DNA of 39,256 bases, taken from assembly GCA_902634555.1 (NCBI GenBank), contig CACPKO010000010.1:1-39256 (forward strand). Reading direction: 5' to 3'. Below the pieces are notes generated by a model. The model was not told the DNA's origin and did no database searches. It was given only the letters and a program-made list of their open reading frames with translations. How positions within the stretch are numbered: position 1 is the stretch's first letter; the number at the start of each line of letters is the position of its first letter. This document shows, in pieces, positions 27,304 through 35,520 of the stretch. The position numbers and the translations under genes were made by a program. This DNA comes from Actinomycetota bacterium (GTDB taxonomy: Bacteria > Actinomycetota > Acidimicrobiia > Acidimicrobiales > MedAcidi-G1).

Positions 27304-28185
27304 TTATCCAAATACAGGGTCATACCAGCGATGACCTGCCCATACGCCTGCAACTACACAAAGAATTGTAAACGTTATGGTGACCGCTGTTCCAAAATTA
27401 CGGTTTAGACCTCTGCGATCTGTTTCTTCTATCGCCCATGCGAGAAAACCACCACCCAACAATCCCCCAAGATGTCCAGCGACACTTATTCCGGGCCGGG
27501 CAAAAGTAAAAATCAAGTTCAGTATAAGTAAACCTCCTATCCCGGATCTCCAAGGGCTCATACCGCGACGTTTTTGATGAACGAAGGTTGCGGACATAAG
27601 TCCAAATACCGCCCCAGAAGCACCCCCCGTTACTGATACTGGGTCTAAGAGCATCACCCCAAGCGAGCCAGCCGTTAACGATCCAAAATAGAGGCCGAGG
27701 TATCGGCTTCTTCCGTGTAAACGTTCAAGTTGTTGCCCTAAGAACCAAAGCAGAAACATATTTACTGCAAGATGTAAAAGACCATCATGTAAGAACGCTG
27801 AAGTGAAAAGACGCCACCATTCGTTTTCTCCAACTCCACCAGGAAATGTTGATCCATCCGAAAAACGCACTCCTCCAATCAATGCATAATCTTGGTAAAC
27901 GGAAGACCTCCCTCCCTGTCCAAGAGATCCTCCATTTATCAATGTCCAAATGAACGCCAACGCGTTGAGACCCATAAGTGTTCGGGTTGTTATCGGATCA
28001 CCCGTGAAGCTTTTAAGTTTTCTTTGCGTTCGTTTATCTATCGGTGAAACAGTGGCGCAGGAAGGGCAGTGAAAACCTACTGACGCGTTTCTCATACAGT
28101 CTGGGCAGATGCGACTGTTGCATCGTTGGCATCGCACGCCGGCCCGCCGATCCGGGTGCCGGTCGCAAGTTTCTGTTTCATTCAT
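27304..28185 (-). CDS. Rhomboid family intramembrane serine protease with N-terminal zinc finger
   Basis: 293 residues. The first 45 residues contain a B-box-like zinc-binding module (Cys7, His10, Cys19, Cys22, Cys27, Cys30, Cys40, Cys43). The rhomboid domain follows with about six membrane segments: HLAVNM (His138, Asn142), the catalytic GGASGAVFG (Ser190) and AGHLGGLLGG (His238), so the Ser-His dyad is intact. Such proteases cleave membrane proteins within the bilayer; the target is unknown. It is placed 29 bases after the DMSP-lyase-family gene. Confidence 0.93.
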   Translation of the reverse strand: MNETETCDRHPDRRAGVRCQRCNSRICPDCMRNASVGFHCPSCATVSPIDKRTQRKLKSFTGDPITTRTLMGLNALAFIWTLINGGSLGQGGRSSVYQDYALIGGVRFSDGSTFPGGVGENEWWRLFTSAFLHDGLLHLAVNMFLLWFLGQQLERLHGRSRYLGLYFGSLTAGSLGVMLLDPVSVTGGASGAVFGLMSATFVHQKRRGMSPWRSGIGGLLILNLIFTFARPGISVAGHLGGLLGGGFLAWAIEETDRRGLNRNFGTAVTITFTILCVVAGVWAGHRWYDPVFG

Positions 28186-28214
28186 GTCGGAGACGGTACC
28201 GTTTCGTTTCTTTA

Positions 28215-28847
28215 TTAAAGGCGGACAATTACTGGAATTGATTCCGGGTTAGTAACCCACGCGAACAGCATAAGGACTGGAGACTCGTTAGTTACTGTTG
28301 CGTGCCGAACACCGGGTTCGTGCAACAGAACGGAGCCTGATTCTCGGTGGCTCCATTCGTCTCCTTTTTGCCATTCAGCGTAACCGGCTACGGTCCAATA
28401 TATTTCTGCCGCACGATGCACATGCGAAGGATAATTTATGTGCGGTCCTTGAAGAACAACTCCGGCATAAATTTGGTTCGATGAGTACAGCGGGAGTGGG
28501 AGCGGTTCGCTGCGGTTGCCTTTCTGTGACCCAATAATGGGAGCGAACGCATAGTTCTCTCTTAATTCATCCATGTCTGGTTCTCCGACATGTTCGGCGT
28601 AAGGGACACCCCAACTAAGCCGATCAGCAGTTAATGAAACAAGGTCTGCGAGTACTCCGGATCCTTCGCCCAATATTTTTTTGAAATGTTTTTCCACTAC
28701 CGGATACGTATAGTGTTCGCCTGTTTCTTCTGGTTGCGCGCCTTTTAATCCTTGAAGTAACAAATTCATCTCTGAAGTGAGCGTGGGGGTGCGTTTTATT
28801 TCGTCTTCTGCTAGTTGACAGAACGCTTCAAGGATTGGCTCTGACAT
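28215..28847 (-). CDS. DMSP-lyase-family cupin (DddL-like)
   Basis: 210 residues, C-terminal cupin. The order YAFAPIIGSQKG, then AGVVLQGPHINYPSHVHRAA, AEIYWTVAGYAEW, and GSVLLHEPGVRHATVT, ending LMLFAWV, follows from memory the DddL/DMSP_lyase pattern. Metal ligands would be His142, His144, Glu148 and His182, with Tyr150 near the expected catalytic tyrosine. If active it would split dimethylsulfoniopropionate to DMS and acrylate in the cytosol. The frame is open 25 codons further upstream inside the enoyl-CoA hydratase gene, but ATG 28847 leaves a 7-base gap and gives a normal length; the ribosome-binding site is weak. Family is fairly sure; the DMSP substrate is inference, since many family cupins are untested. 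Confidence 0.7.
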   Translation of the reverse strand: MSEPILEAFCQLAEDEIKRTPTLTSEMNLLLQGLKGAQPEETGEHYTYPVVEKHFKKILGEGSGVLADLVSLTADRLSWGVPYAEHVGEPDMDELRENYAFAPIIGSQKGNRSEPLPLPLYSSNQIYAGVVLQGPHINYPSHVHRAAEIYWTVAGYAEWQKGDEWSHRESGSVLLHEPGVRHATVTNESPVLMLFAWVTNPESIPVIVRL

Positions 28848-28854
28848 GTGATGA

Positions 28855-29646
28855 TCAGGTTCCGGTGAAAGTGGCTTTACCAGGACCGTGTTCGAAGAAT
28901 GTGGCGATCCCTGTGGCGGCATCGTTGGTGTCGAAAAGGTCGTCGAACATTTCGCCTTCGAGGTCTAAACCTTCGGAGAGTGCCCCGTCGATGCCAGTGT
29001 CGATCGCAGTTTTTGCGGCCCGTAAAGCAAGTAACGGTCCTTTGGCGAGTTTTTCTGCCCGAGCGATAGCTGTGGGCAAAATCTCTTCGTCTGGTACCAC
29101 TGCGTTGACTAAACCGGCGTTTTGGGCGTCTTCGGCGGTGAGTTGTTCTCCTTCGAACACGATTTCTTTTGCTCGTGCGGCTCCGATTAGTCGGGCGAGT
29201 CGTTGTGTCCCTCCGGCTCCTGGGATGATTCCAAGAAGTATTTCTGGTTGCCCAAATACCGTGCTTTCACCGGCGATTCGGTAATCGCAACACCATGCCA
29301 GTTCTGCTCCTCCTCCGAGGGCAAGTCCGTTAACCGCGGCGATCGTGGGGCAAGGGATACCGGCTACGGCATCAAAGGCGTCTCTGAATGCTTTAAGGAG
29401 AGGTTCGCGGGTAGCCGGGTCAGTGAATTCTGAAATTTCCGCTCCGGCGGCAAAGAATCTTCCTGCCCCGGTGATTACTACAGCTCCGGGTGGATCCGCA
29501 CTGCAGGCTTCAGCAGCGATAAGTAATTCTTCAAGCAACGCTGTGGATAAGGCGTTTACTTTGGGGCGATTTAACGCTATTTCAACTACGGGGCCGCCGC
29601 CGTCTATTTGATGGGTGGTTACTTGCAGATTCTCAAAATTGTCCAT
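28855..29646 (-). CDS. Enoyl-CoA hydratase/isomerase family protein
   Basis: 263 residues, crotonase fold. Oxyanion-hole segments are FFAAGAEISEF and GLALGGGAELAW; both catalytic glutamates are present (Glu115 in GGAELA and Glu135 in FGQPEILLGIIPGAGGTQRL), so true hydratase activity is expected. It adds water to 2-enoyl-CoA thioesters. It lies seven bases before the DMSP-lyase-family cupin on the same strand; hydration of acryloyl-CoA to 3-hydroxypropionyl-CoA is an attractive but unproven role, ordinary beta-oxidation being the default. Confidence 0.92.
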   Translation of the reverse strand: MDNFENLQVTTHQIDGGGPVVEIALNRPKVNALSTALLEELLIAAEACSADPPGAVVITGAGRFFAAGAEISEFTDPATREPLLKAFRDAFDAVAGIPCPTIAAVNGLALGGGAELAWCCDYRIAGESTVFGQPEILLGIIPGAGGTQRLARLIGAARAKEIVFEGEQLTAEDAQNAGLVNAVVPDEEILPTAIARAEKLAKGPLLALRAAKTAIDTGIDGALSEGLDLEGEMFDDLFDTNDAATGIATFFEHGPGKATFTGT

Positions 29647-29684
29647 GCCCTAACAGTATCCGAAGACCCAGTAGAGACGACCAC

Positions 29685-29984
29685 TTAAAGACTTACAGAT
29701 GTTCCTTCTTCTTCGAGTGTCTCACCGACGTTACGCACGGAAGTTATTCCAGGTACCCGGTCTTTGAGTATGCGTTCGATGCCTGCTTTGAGGGTCTGGT
29801 CAGAAGCTGGGCAAGTTGTACATGCGCCGAACAGTTCAACAGTGACTTCACCGGTTTCTTCATCAACACCGTGTAACGCAATGTCTCCTTCGTCAGCTTG
29901 AATAGCTGGCCGAATGACATCTATTACTTTTTTAACTTCTTCGTTTAATGAACCTGACTGTTCAGATGCAACATCTAATGACAT
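29685..29984 (-). CDS. NifU C-terminal domain Fe-S scaffold protein
   Basis: 99 residues consisting of the NifU domain alone. The paired cysteines Cys55 and Cys58 (GACTTCPASDQTLKAGIE) bridge a [4Fe-4S] cluster between subunits, and the IRPAIQADEGDIAL opening is typical. It assembles or carries Fe-S clusters for client proteins such as IlvD or WhiB elsewhere. It is upstream of the enoyl-CoA hydratase by 38 bases and diverges from a small membrane protein gene. Confidence 0.93.
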   Translation of the reverse strand: MSLDVASEQSGSLNEEVKKVIDVIRPAIQADEGDIALHGVDEETGEVTVELFGACTTCPASDQTLKAGIERILKDRVPGITSVRNVGETLEEEGTSVSL

Positions 29985-30035
29985 AGTTTTATTCTCGCAT
30001 GCCAGAACCTTTCTTCCTCCTCATAGATTAGAGAA

Positions 30036-30179
30036 ATGATCAAAGTGCTAGTTTTCGCCCATCAAGGGGGTTGGGACGAGATTCTTATTGTCGCCGGACC
30101 TTTGATTGTTGTCGCAACGTTGCTTTGGGTGGCTGATCGTCGGGCACGACGGTTAGAACCGCCAGAAGATCAAGAATAA
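30036..30179 (+). CDS. Small single-span membrane protein (47 residues)
   Basis: An ATG at 30036 opens 47 codons ending TAA. The peptide has a short N-terminus containing FAHQGGWDE, a hydrophobic helix ILIVAGPLIVVATLLWVA and a charged tail with RRARR then acidic residues, i.e. one membrane span with positive-inside tail. This regular layout argues for a real gene. It is divergent from the NifU gene and its end overlaps the 3' end of the convergent murA by ten bases. No clear Shine-Dalgarno (GAGAA before ATG), so it may be leaderless. Function unknown. Confidence 0.6.
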   Translation: MIKVLVFAHQGGWDEILIVAGPLIVVATLLWVADRRARRLEPPEDQE

Positions 30180-31441
30180 GAAATTTTTGCGCCAAGGGAG
30201 CTGAGGTTCCCTACCAAGTCTTGATATCCGCGAGATATGTGATGGGCGTCGCTGATCCGGGTTTCGCCTTCAGCAGCGAGGCCTGCCACTACGAGGGCTG
30301 CTCCTGCTCGAATATCGTGGGCTCGTACAGGAGCACCAGATAGCGAAGGCAACCCGCGCACTACGGCGTGATGCCCTTCGACTCGTATGTCCGCTCCGAT
30401 GCGAGCGAGCTCGTCTGCGTATCGGAACCTTCCCGCGAAAATGTTTTCTGTGACGATGCCTACACCATCGGCAACCGACAGCATGGCAACAAAAAGTGGT
30501 TTGTAGTCAGTGGCGACTCCAGGATACGGCAAGGTAGATATGTCTACCGATTTGAGCCGTTCTGGTGCTGCGGCTTTAAGCCCGTTAACAGTAGGTGATA
30601 CCGACATGCCCATCTCTCCGAGTTTTCGGATCATCATGTCCATGTGGTCTACGCGGGCTTGTTCGATTTCTATTTCCCCGCCGGCTATTCCTAAAGCAGC
30701 AAGGTAGGTTGCGGCTTCGATACGGTCAGGAATCACGGTGTGTTCAACGGGATGTAATTCATTTACTCCGTCAATAGTGATTATTGATCTTCCCGCTCCG
30801 CTGATTTGCGCCCCCATACGGTTTAAAAAATCGGCGAGGTCAGAAATTTCTGGTTCGCGAGCTGCGTTATCAATAATTGTTGTTCCTTCAGCGAGAACAG
30901 CGGCCATAAGAAGGTTTTCTGTGGCGCCGACGCTGGGAAATTCAAGCAGCACTCGTGTTCCAGTCAGACCGGCAGATGTTGCCTGTATATATCCATGGCT
31001 GGTAGTAAATTCTGCGCCTAACTCTTCAAGACCTCTTAAATGCATGTCTATGGGGCGGTGCCCGAAATCATCTCCGCCGGGGACAGACACTCGGGCAGTA
31101 CCAAAACGAGCAAGCAGCGGCCCTAAAACCACAATTGAGGCTCGCATGCGTTCAACCAGTTCGTAGGGGGCTTCAGGTATAAGGGTTTCTGGAACATTTA
31201 TGGTTAATTCATTTTCGTTGAAAGAAATAGAAGCACCCATGTGTTCTAAGAGTTCTGACATCCACTTCACATCAGCGATCATTGGAACGTTACGAAGGGT
31301 GAACGTACCTGGGGCGAGCAGACAAGCTGCCATAATTTTCAGAGCAGAATTTTTTGCTCCTGATACTGTTACGGATCCGTGCAGAGGCCCTGATTTTTCG
31401 ACGAGAATAGGAGTATTCTCAGAAAGAGTTTCATTGTTCAC
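30170..31441 (-). CDS. murA: UDP-N-acetylglucosamine 1-carboxyvinyltransferase
   Basis: 423 residues, EPSP-synthase fold. It transfers enolpyruvate from PEP to UDP-GlcNAc, the first committed step of peptidoglycan synthesis. Lys30-Asn31 in SGAKNSALK bind substrate. At the catalytic-loop cysteine (E. coli Cys115, in PGGC) this protein reads PGGDDFGHRPIDMHL, with Asp124 in its place, as in mycobacteria and chlamydiae, whose enzymes remain active but resist fosfomycin. Start is GTG at 31441 with no ribosome-binding site. It diverges from the MFS gene with only 14 bases between the starts. Confidence 0.95.
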   Translation of the reverse strand: MNNETLSENTPILVEKSGPLHGSVTVSGAKNSALKIMAACLLAPGTFTLRNVPMIADVKWMSELLEHMGASISFNENELTINVPETLIPEAPYELVERMRASIVVLGPLLARFGTARVSVPGGDDFGHRPIDMHLRGLEELGAEFTTSHGYIQATSAGLTGTRVLLEFPSVGATENLLMAAVLAEGTTIIDNAAREPEISDLADFLNRMGAQISGAGRSIITIDGVNELHPVEHTVIPDRIEAATYLAALGIAGGEIEIEQARVDHMDMMIRKLGEMGMSVSPTVNGLKAAAPERLKSVDISTLPYPGVATDYKPLFVAMLSVADGVGIVTENIFAGRFRYADELARIGADIRVEGHHAVVRGLPSLSGAPVRAHDIRAGAALVVAGLAAEGETRISDAHHISRGYQDLVGNLSSLGAKISYS

Positions 31442-31455
31442 CTATTAAGTATGCT

Positions 31456-32994
31456 TTGCTGCGCACCAGACTGAAAGGCAGCCCACCGATTCCTCAAGTT
31501 TCTCACACCGTAATTGTTGATAACGCAGGCTTAATTGAGCTGCGTTCACCTCGTGATGACCTCATGAAAGAGCAACTTGAAGGCCAAGATCGATTTGTTT
31601 GCGTGCACGGACCTTTTGAACATTATGAACGCACGTTGGTTGTTTCTGAGGGAGAAAACGAGCATGAGGTAACAGAATCTTTTGTATTTCGTTTAGCCAT
31701 CCCGCTCTGGCGTCCATTATTTAACCTATTTTTTCGTCGAAGTTTGCTGAAACGAAACATCCCGTGGTGGGCTCCTCCGAATCGTCTTGATGCAAGAGCA
31801 GCCAAAATTCTTTCTTTACTTGCCGCGATACAGATCGTTGACGGCTATCTGGGAACAGTAATAACTCAAACTATTACTTTCGCTGCAGATGAGTTCGGGC
31901 GAGGGAGCACCGCTCAAGGCGTCACGTTGGCGGTAGTTCGAGTAGGCGTTTTAGTTGCTTTAGGTGTGATGTTTATCGCGGATAAGAAAGGGCGCCGGCG
32001 GCTTCTGCTTGTCGCTACGTTAGGGGCCCTTGCGTTAACCGCTCTTGGTGCCTTCTCCCCCAATTTGTGGTTCCTTGGTGGAACACAAATTGTTGCTCGC
32101 GGCCTCACTACCGGTATGGGGATCCTTATTGGAGTGATGGCTGCTGAAGAACTACCGCGTGGCTCGCGCGCCTACGGGGTGAGTTTGTTGTCTTTGTCGG
32201 CTGCGTTAGGGGCAGGCATGGCAGTATGGGTTCTTCCCGTCGCCGACTTACATGAACAAGGTTGGCGGATCGTGTACTTGGTTCCGCTTCTTTCGCTACC
32301 TTTGATCGCTGCGATAAGACGTCAGTTGCCGGAGACTTTAAGATTCCAAGTCAACTCTGAAGTGGAGAGTTTGAGTTCCGAGCAACAGCATCTTGAGTAC
32401 CGGCGACTTTTCTTATTGGCTGCTGGAGCTTTCTTATTTCTTTTCTTCGCTTCTCCAGCAAGCCAATTTCAAAATGATTTCCTGCGAGATCACCGCAATT
32501 ACAATGCCGCGGGTATAACCCTGTACACGCTGCTGACGTCTACTCCTGCCGCTGTTGGTATTTTTCTGGCTGGCAAATGGGCTGATACGCGTGGGAGACG
32601 TCCGATAGGGGCGTTAGGGCTTGTCGGAGGAACTCTGTTTATAACAATGAGTTATTTCGCATCAAGTTCACTGATGTGGGCAACTCATTTAGCTGGAATT
32701 GTTATCGGTTCTCTCACTGTTGCGTTAGGGGTGTATGGTCCGGAACTGTTCTCTACTCGGCATCGTGCCAAAGCTAACGGAACAATCGTCACCATTGGGG
32801 TGCTAGGTAGTGCGTCGGGGTTGCTTCTCGTTGGCCTTCTTCAGGACCATTTCAATAACTATGGGCCGGCTTTTTTGATCGCCGCAGCAGGGCCTTTATT
32901 GGCTGCTGTACTGGTTTTAACTCGATACCCGGAGACTGCTCAAACAAAACTTGAAGAGTTAAACCCGGACGATATTGAGATAAGTGATTTGTAA
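31456..32994 (+). CDS. Major facilitator superfamily transporter
   Basis: 512 residues. A cytosolic N-terminal extension of about 110 residues precedes about twelve membrane segments. The MFS loop motif appears as ADKKGRRRLL after the second helix and again as ADTRGRRPIG in the second half, resembling the sugar/metabolite-transporter branch. The substrate is unknown. TTG at 31456 is used; ATG at 31564 is an alternative that would shorten the extension. The N-terminal extension has no homology I recognise. Its stop TAA directly abuts the convergent hydrolase stop. Confidence 0.87.
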   Translation: MLRTRLKGSPPIPQVSHTVIVDNAGLIELRSPRDDLMKEQLEGQDRFVCVHGPFEHYERTLVVSEGENEHEVTESFVFRLAIPLWRPLFNLFFRRSLLKRNIPWWAPPNRLDARAAKILSLLAAIQIVDGYLGTVITQTITFAADEFGRGSTAQGVTLAVVRVGVLVALGVMFIADKKGRRRLLLVATLGALALTALGAFSPNLWFLGGTQIVARGLTTGMGILIGVMAAEELPRGSRAYGVSLLSLSAALGAGMAVWVLPVADLHEQGWRIVYLVPLLSLPLIAAIRRQLPETLRFQVNSEVESLSSEQQHLEYRRLFLLAAGAFLFLFFASPASQFQNDFLRDHRNYNAAGITLYTLLTSTPAAVGIFLAGKWADTRGRRPIGALGLVGGTLFITMSYFASSSLMWATHLAGIVIGSLTVALGVYGPELFSTRHRAKANGTIVTIGVLGSASGLLLVGLLQDHFNNYGPAFLIAAAGPLLAAVLVLTRYPETAQTKLEELNPDDIEISDL

Positions 32995-33570
32995 TTAGAT
33001 TTTGTTTAGCCACTCGCTAACAGCCTCACCGATGTCTTCATCTGCGCCTCTGAGGTCGTGCCGCTTGCCTTCTAAAACGACTCTGGTAACTGGTCCTGAA
33101 ATCTGTGGGAGATGCTGAGAGAACTCTTCTGGTGTTCCAAATTCGTCTTTATCTCCGGAAATAAACAGACAGGGAACTTTAATGTCGGGAAAATGTTTGA
33201 CTCGAAGTTTTTCAGGTTTTTTCACTGGATGTAGCGGGTAGCAGATGAGGATCAGACCGGCGGCTGGCAACCCCTCTGCTACAGCCATGGAACATACTCT
33301 TCCCCCGAGTGACCGCCCACCTAAAATAAGTTTCTTACTGTCTATACCTTCACGGTTCGACATTTTTACAACTGCCTCATTGACTTCACCTACAAGTCTT
33401 TTTACTGGAGGGGGGAAAGGTTTTCCATCTTCTCGATATTGAAAGTTGAATCGTTCAACAGGTAGCGGGTGCAAAAGGTTTTCGAGATAACAAAGAGTGG
33501 AATGATCCCGATTTGATCCTGATCCCGGAGTAAGAAAAACACCGGAATAATGGTGAGTAGTGCTTGGCAT
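32995..33570 (-). CDS. Alpha/beta hydrolase (KANL3/TEX30-like)
   Basis: 191 residues, compact alpha/beta hydrolase of the KANL3/Tex30 or dienelactone-hydrolase-like type. The oxyanion segment LTPGSGSNRDH, nucleophile elbow GGRSLGGR (Ser87), acidic loop ISGDKDEFGTPEE and His171 in LEGKRHDLRG complete the triad. The substrate is unknown. It is convergent with the MFS gene and divergent from the desaturase (35 bases between starts). Confidence 0.85.
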   Translation of the reverse strand: MPSTTHHYSGVFLTPGSGSNRDHSTLCYLENLLHPLPVERFNFQYREDGKPFPPPVKRLVGEVNEAVVKMSNREGIDSKKLILGGRSLGGRVCSMAVAEGLPAAGLILICYPLHPVKKPEKLRVKHFPDIKVPCLFISGDKDEFGTPEEFSQHLPQISGPVTRVVLEGKRHDLRGADEDIGEAVSEWLNKI

Positions 33571-33605
33571 ATCTAAATCCTAGAACCGCTACTAACATTT
33601 AATTC

Positions 33606-34583
33606 ATGAACGAACCATCAGATCATGCTGCTCTTGTCGCAACAATGACTGGCGGAATGGTTTCAGAAGCACCTGATTTCAGCGGAAGCGACCGGCTTCA
33701 TTCTGATGGACGGCCAAAAGGAGTGTTTCGCGATGAGTTGCGAAAAGTTCCTAATTTGCTCAATGCGTGGACAGTTCTTTCTTCTCTCGCCGCACCTGTC
33801 GTACTGGTATGGGTAGCACTAAAAGTGAATCATCCCGCAGCATGGATTGCCGCTGCGTTACTCATGGGCATTTCGCAAAATCGATTATTCATCCTTCATC
33901 ATGAAGCAGCTCACAGAACACTCTTTAGTAAACGCAAAATCAATGACTTAATTGGAATCAATTTTATCGGTCTTCTTACTTTCGGAACGGGAAGCCACGG
34001 ATACCGTATCGGCCACATGAACCATCATCGTGATGAGTTCGGACCTAAAGAACCAGATTTTTTGCTCTATAGCTTCTACCCGATTTCTAAATCCTCCATG
34101 CGGAGAAAACTTACCCGTGACGCCACCGGAGTGTCAGCATTTCGTATCGTGCGTCCACGTTTTCAAAGACTTAATGAACCGCGACACCGGAAACTAACGA
34201 TGATGTTTCTTTTTGGACAAGCAGCGGTCTTGCTTACTTTCTTCCTCATCGGGCATCCCTGGCTTTATCTTCTGCTCTGGATCGCTCCATGGGCTTTCAT
34301 CTACCAGGTACTTAACCGGTTACGAGCCATTGCAGAACATGGCGGTATGACGAGATCTAAGGACCGTCGATGCACCACTCATCAAGTACGCCAGTCTCTG
34401 CTAACGAGAGCTCTTATTACTCCTGTGGGTGTCGGATACCATCTCGCTCATCATGTTGACATGACTGTTCCGTGGAGAAACCTTCATCGGCTTCATCAGG
34501 CTTTAATTGAAGACGGCTATCTCACAGAATCTTTTATTTGGCCGAATTATCGGACGCTTTGGAAAGCGATGTTAAAAAATTAG
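33606..34583 (+). CDS. Fatty acid desaturase family protein
   Basis: 325 residues, membrane di-iron enzyme. Three histidine clusters are present: HHEAAH at 98-103, HMNHH at 137-141 and HLAHH at 279-283, with an extra His245 in AEHGG. Four hydrophobic segments separate them (about 55-95, 115-130, 200-240). The pattern fits desaturases/hydroxylases acting on lipid acyl chains, possibly also sphingolipid-like or carotenoid substrates. Start ATG 33606 lacks a clear ribosome-binding site. Confidence 0.9.
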   Translation: MNEPSDHAALVATMTGGMVSEAPDFSGSDRLHSDGRPKGVFRDELRKVPNLLNAWTVLSSLAAPVVLVWVALKVNHPAAWIAAALLMGISQNRLFILHHEAAHRTLFSKRKINDLIGINFIGLLTFGTGSHGYRIGHMNHHRDEFGPKEPDFLLYSFYPISKSSMRRKLTRDATGVSAFRIVRPRFQRLNEPRHRKLTMMFLFGQAAVLLTFFLIGHPWLYLLLWIAPWAFIYQVLNRLRAIAEHGGMTRSKDRRCTTHQVRQSLLTRALITPVGVGYHLAHHVDMTVPWRNLHRLHQALIEDGYLTESFIWPNYRTLWKAMLKN

Positions 34584-34596
34584 GTAGAGATCAGGC

Positions 34597-35385
34597 TTAA
34601 ACCATTTGCCGTAAAACTTCAGTCAATGCGTTCGCTAAAAGTTTCAAATCTTCGTCGCTGGTGTTTCCTTCAGCCAACAAATCAACTAGCTCGTTTGTTT
34701 TTTCTCCAAGTAAATTCCAGGTAACAGGATTAAAGCCAAAGGGGGGTCGATGACTGACGAGTAACGGGGCATGGGCGAGGATCTCTTCTACTCCTCGATT
34801 ATCGCGAGGGTCTTTCCGGAGACGGTCACAAGCCACAAACACGTTTGAAAGCAAAGCATTCGCGTCAAGTCCTTCAAGTTCGGGGCGATCATCATTCGCT
34901 CCTTGGAACGCATCTAACGCTGCTTCTACCGCGTCTTCGTCTTCCACCAGCACCAATAAATCTCCCGCTTCGTCAAATTCGTGGGGAATACCTAACCGTG
35001 CAAGCAACTCGCTAAACGCTGTTTGTTCATCTGCTGCCCACCCTTCAACTTCGTAAGCGATTTTTTCTGCTTCAGGGTCTAAAACAGGGCCGCCTGTTTC
35101 ATCCGTTGCTTCAACAATTTCATCAACACTTTCTTCATCGGCTGCCCGTATGACAAGCGTGGCTCCTAACCAAGAGTGCGCAATGTTTTGACCAGTTAAC
35201 TCTTGATCAAGAGCTCTTCTGCTCTCTCCCGCCCATTCATGAAGTTCATAAACGATTTGTTCTTCATCTGACCCCCCAACGTCATCTAGCTCTGTAGGGG
35301 CTTGGGTAATGAGCTCTACGCCGCACTCCACGCATTCAACTACGTCTTCTGCGTATTCAGTTTGACATTGAAAGCACCAACTCAT
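34597..35385 (-). CDS. Zinc-ribbon protein with two tandem alpha/beta repeats
   Basis: 262 residues, soluble and strongly acidic. Cys4, Cys7, Cys18 and Cys21 form a zinc ribbon. Two similar units follow at about 45-93 (YELHEWAGESRRALDQELTG) and 109-159 (YEVEGWAADEQTAFSELLAR), each a strand, a helix, then a strand pair ending in an acidic helix; they resemble DUF2007-type signal-transducing folds, which is only an impression. The C-terminal 90 residues are helical. The frame extends 36 codons upstream to 35493 but the zinc ribbon begins at ATG 35385 (MSWCFQC). Function unknown. It diverges from glpX. Confidence 0.75.
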   Translation of the reverse strand: MSWCFQCQTEYAEDVVECVECGVELITQAPTELDDVGGSDEEQIVYELHEWAGESRRALDQELTGQNIAHSWLGATLVIRAADEESVDEIVEATDETGGPVLDPEAEKIAYEVEGWAADEQTAFSELLARLGIPHEFDEAGDLLVLVEDEDAVEAALDAFQGANDDRPELEGLDANALLSNVFVACDRLRKDPRDNRGVEEILAHAPLLVSHRPPFGFNPVTWNLLGEKTNELVDLLAEGNTSDEDLKLLANALTEVLRQMV

Positions 35386-35520
35386 TGTGTCATCTTTGCA
35401 TGGTGGCCTCTTAACCCCAACTTCAAAGGCAGGTTCTTTAGTGAAAATATTTTCTATCACTACCTCTAAGTTCAAGGCCATAGTGTGTAACACCGTTTGG
35501 TTTCCACTAAGTTCAACGGT

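Noticed and set aside
28848-28922. 25-codon N-terminal extension of the DMSP-lyase-family cupin
   Set aside because: It lies inside the enoyl-CoA hydratase coding end; the ATG at 28847 gives a typical length and operon spacing.
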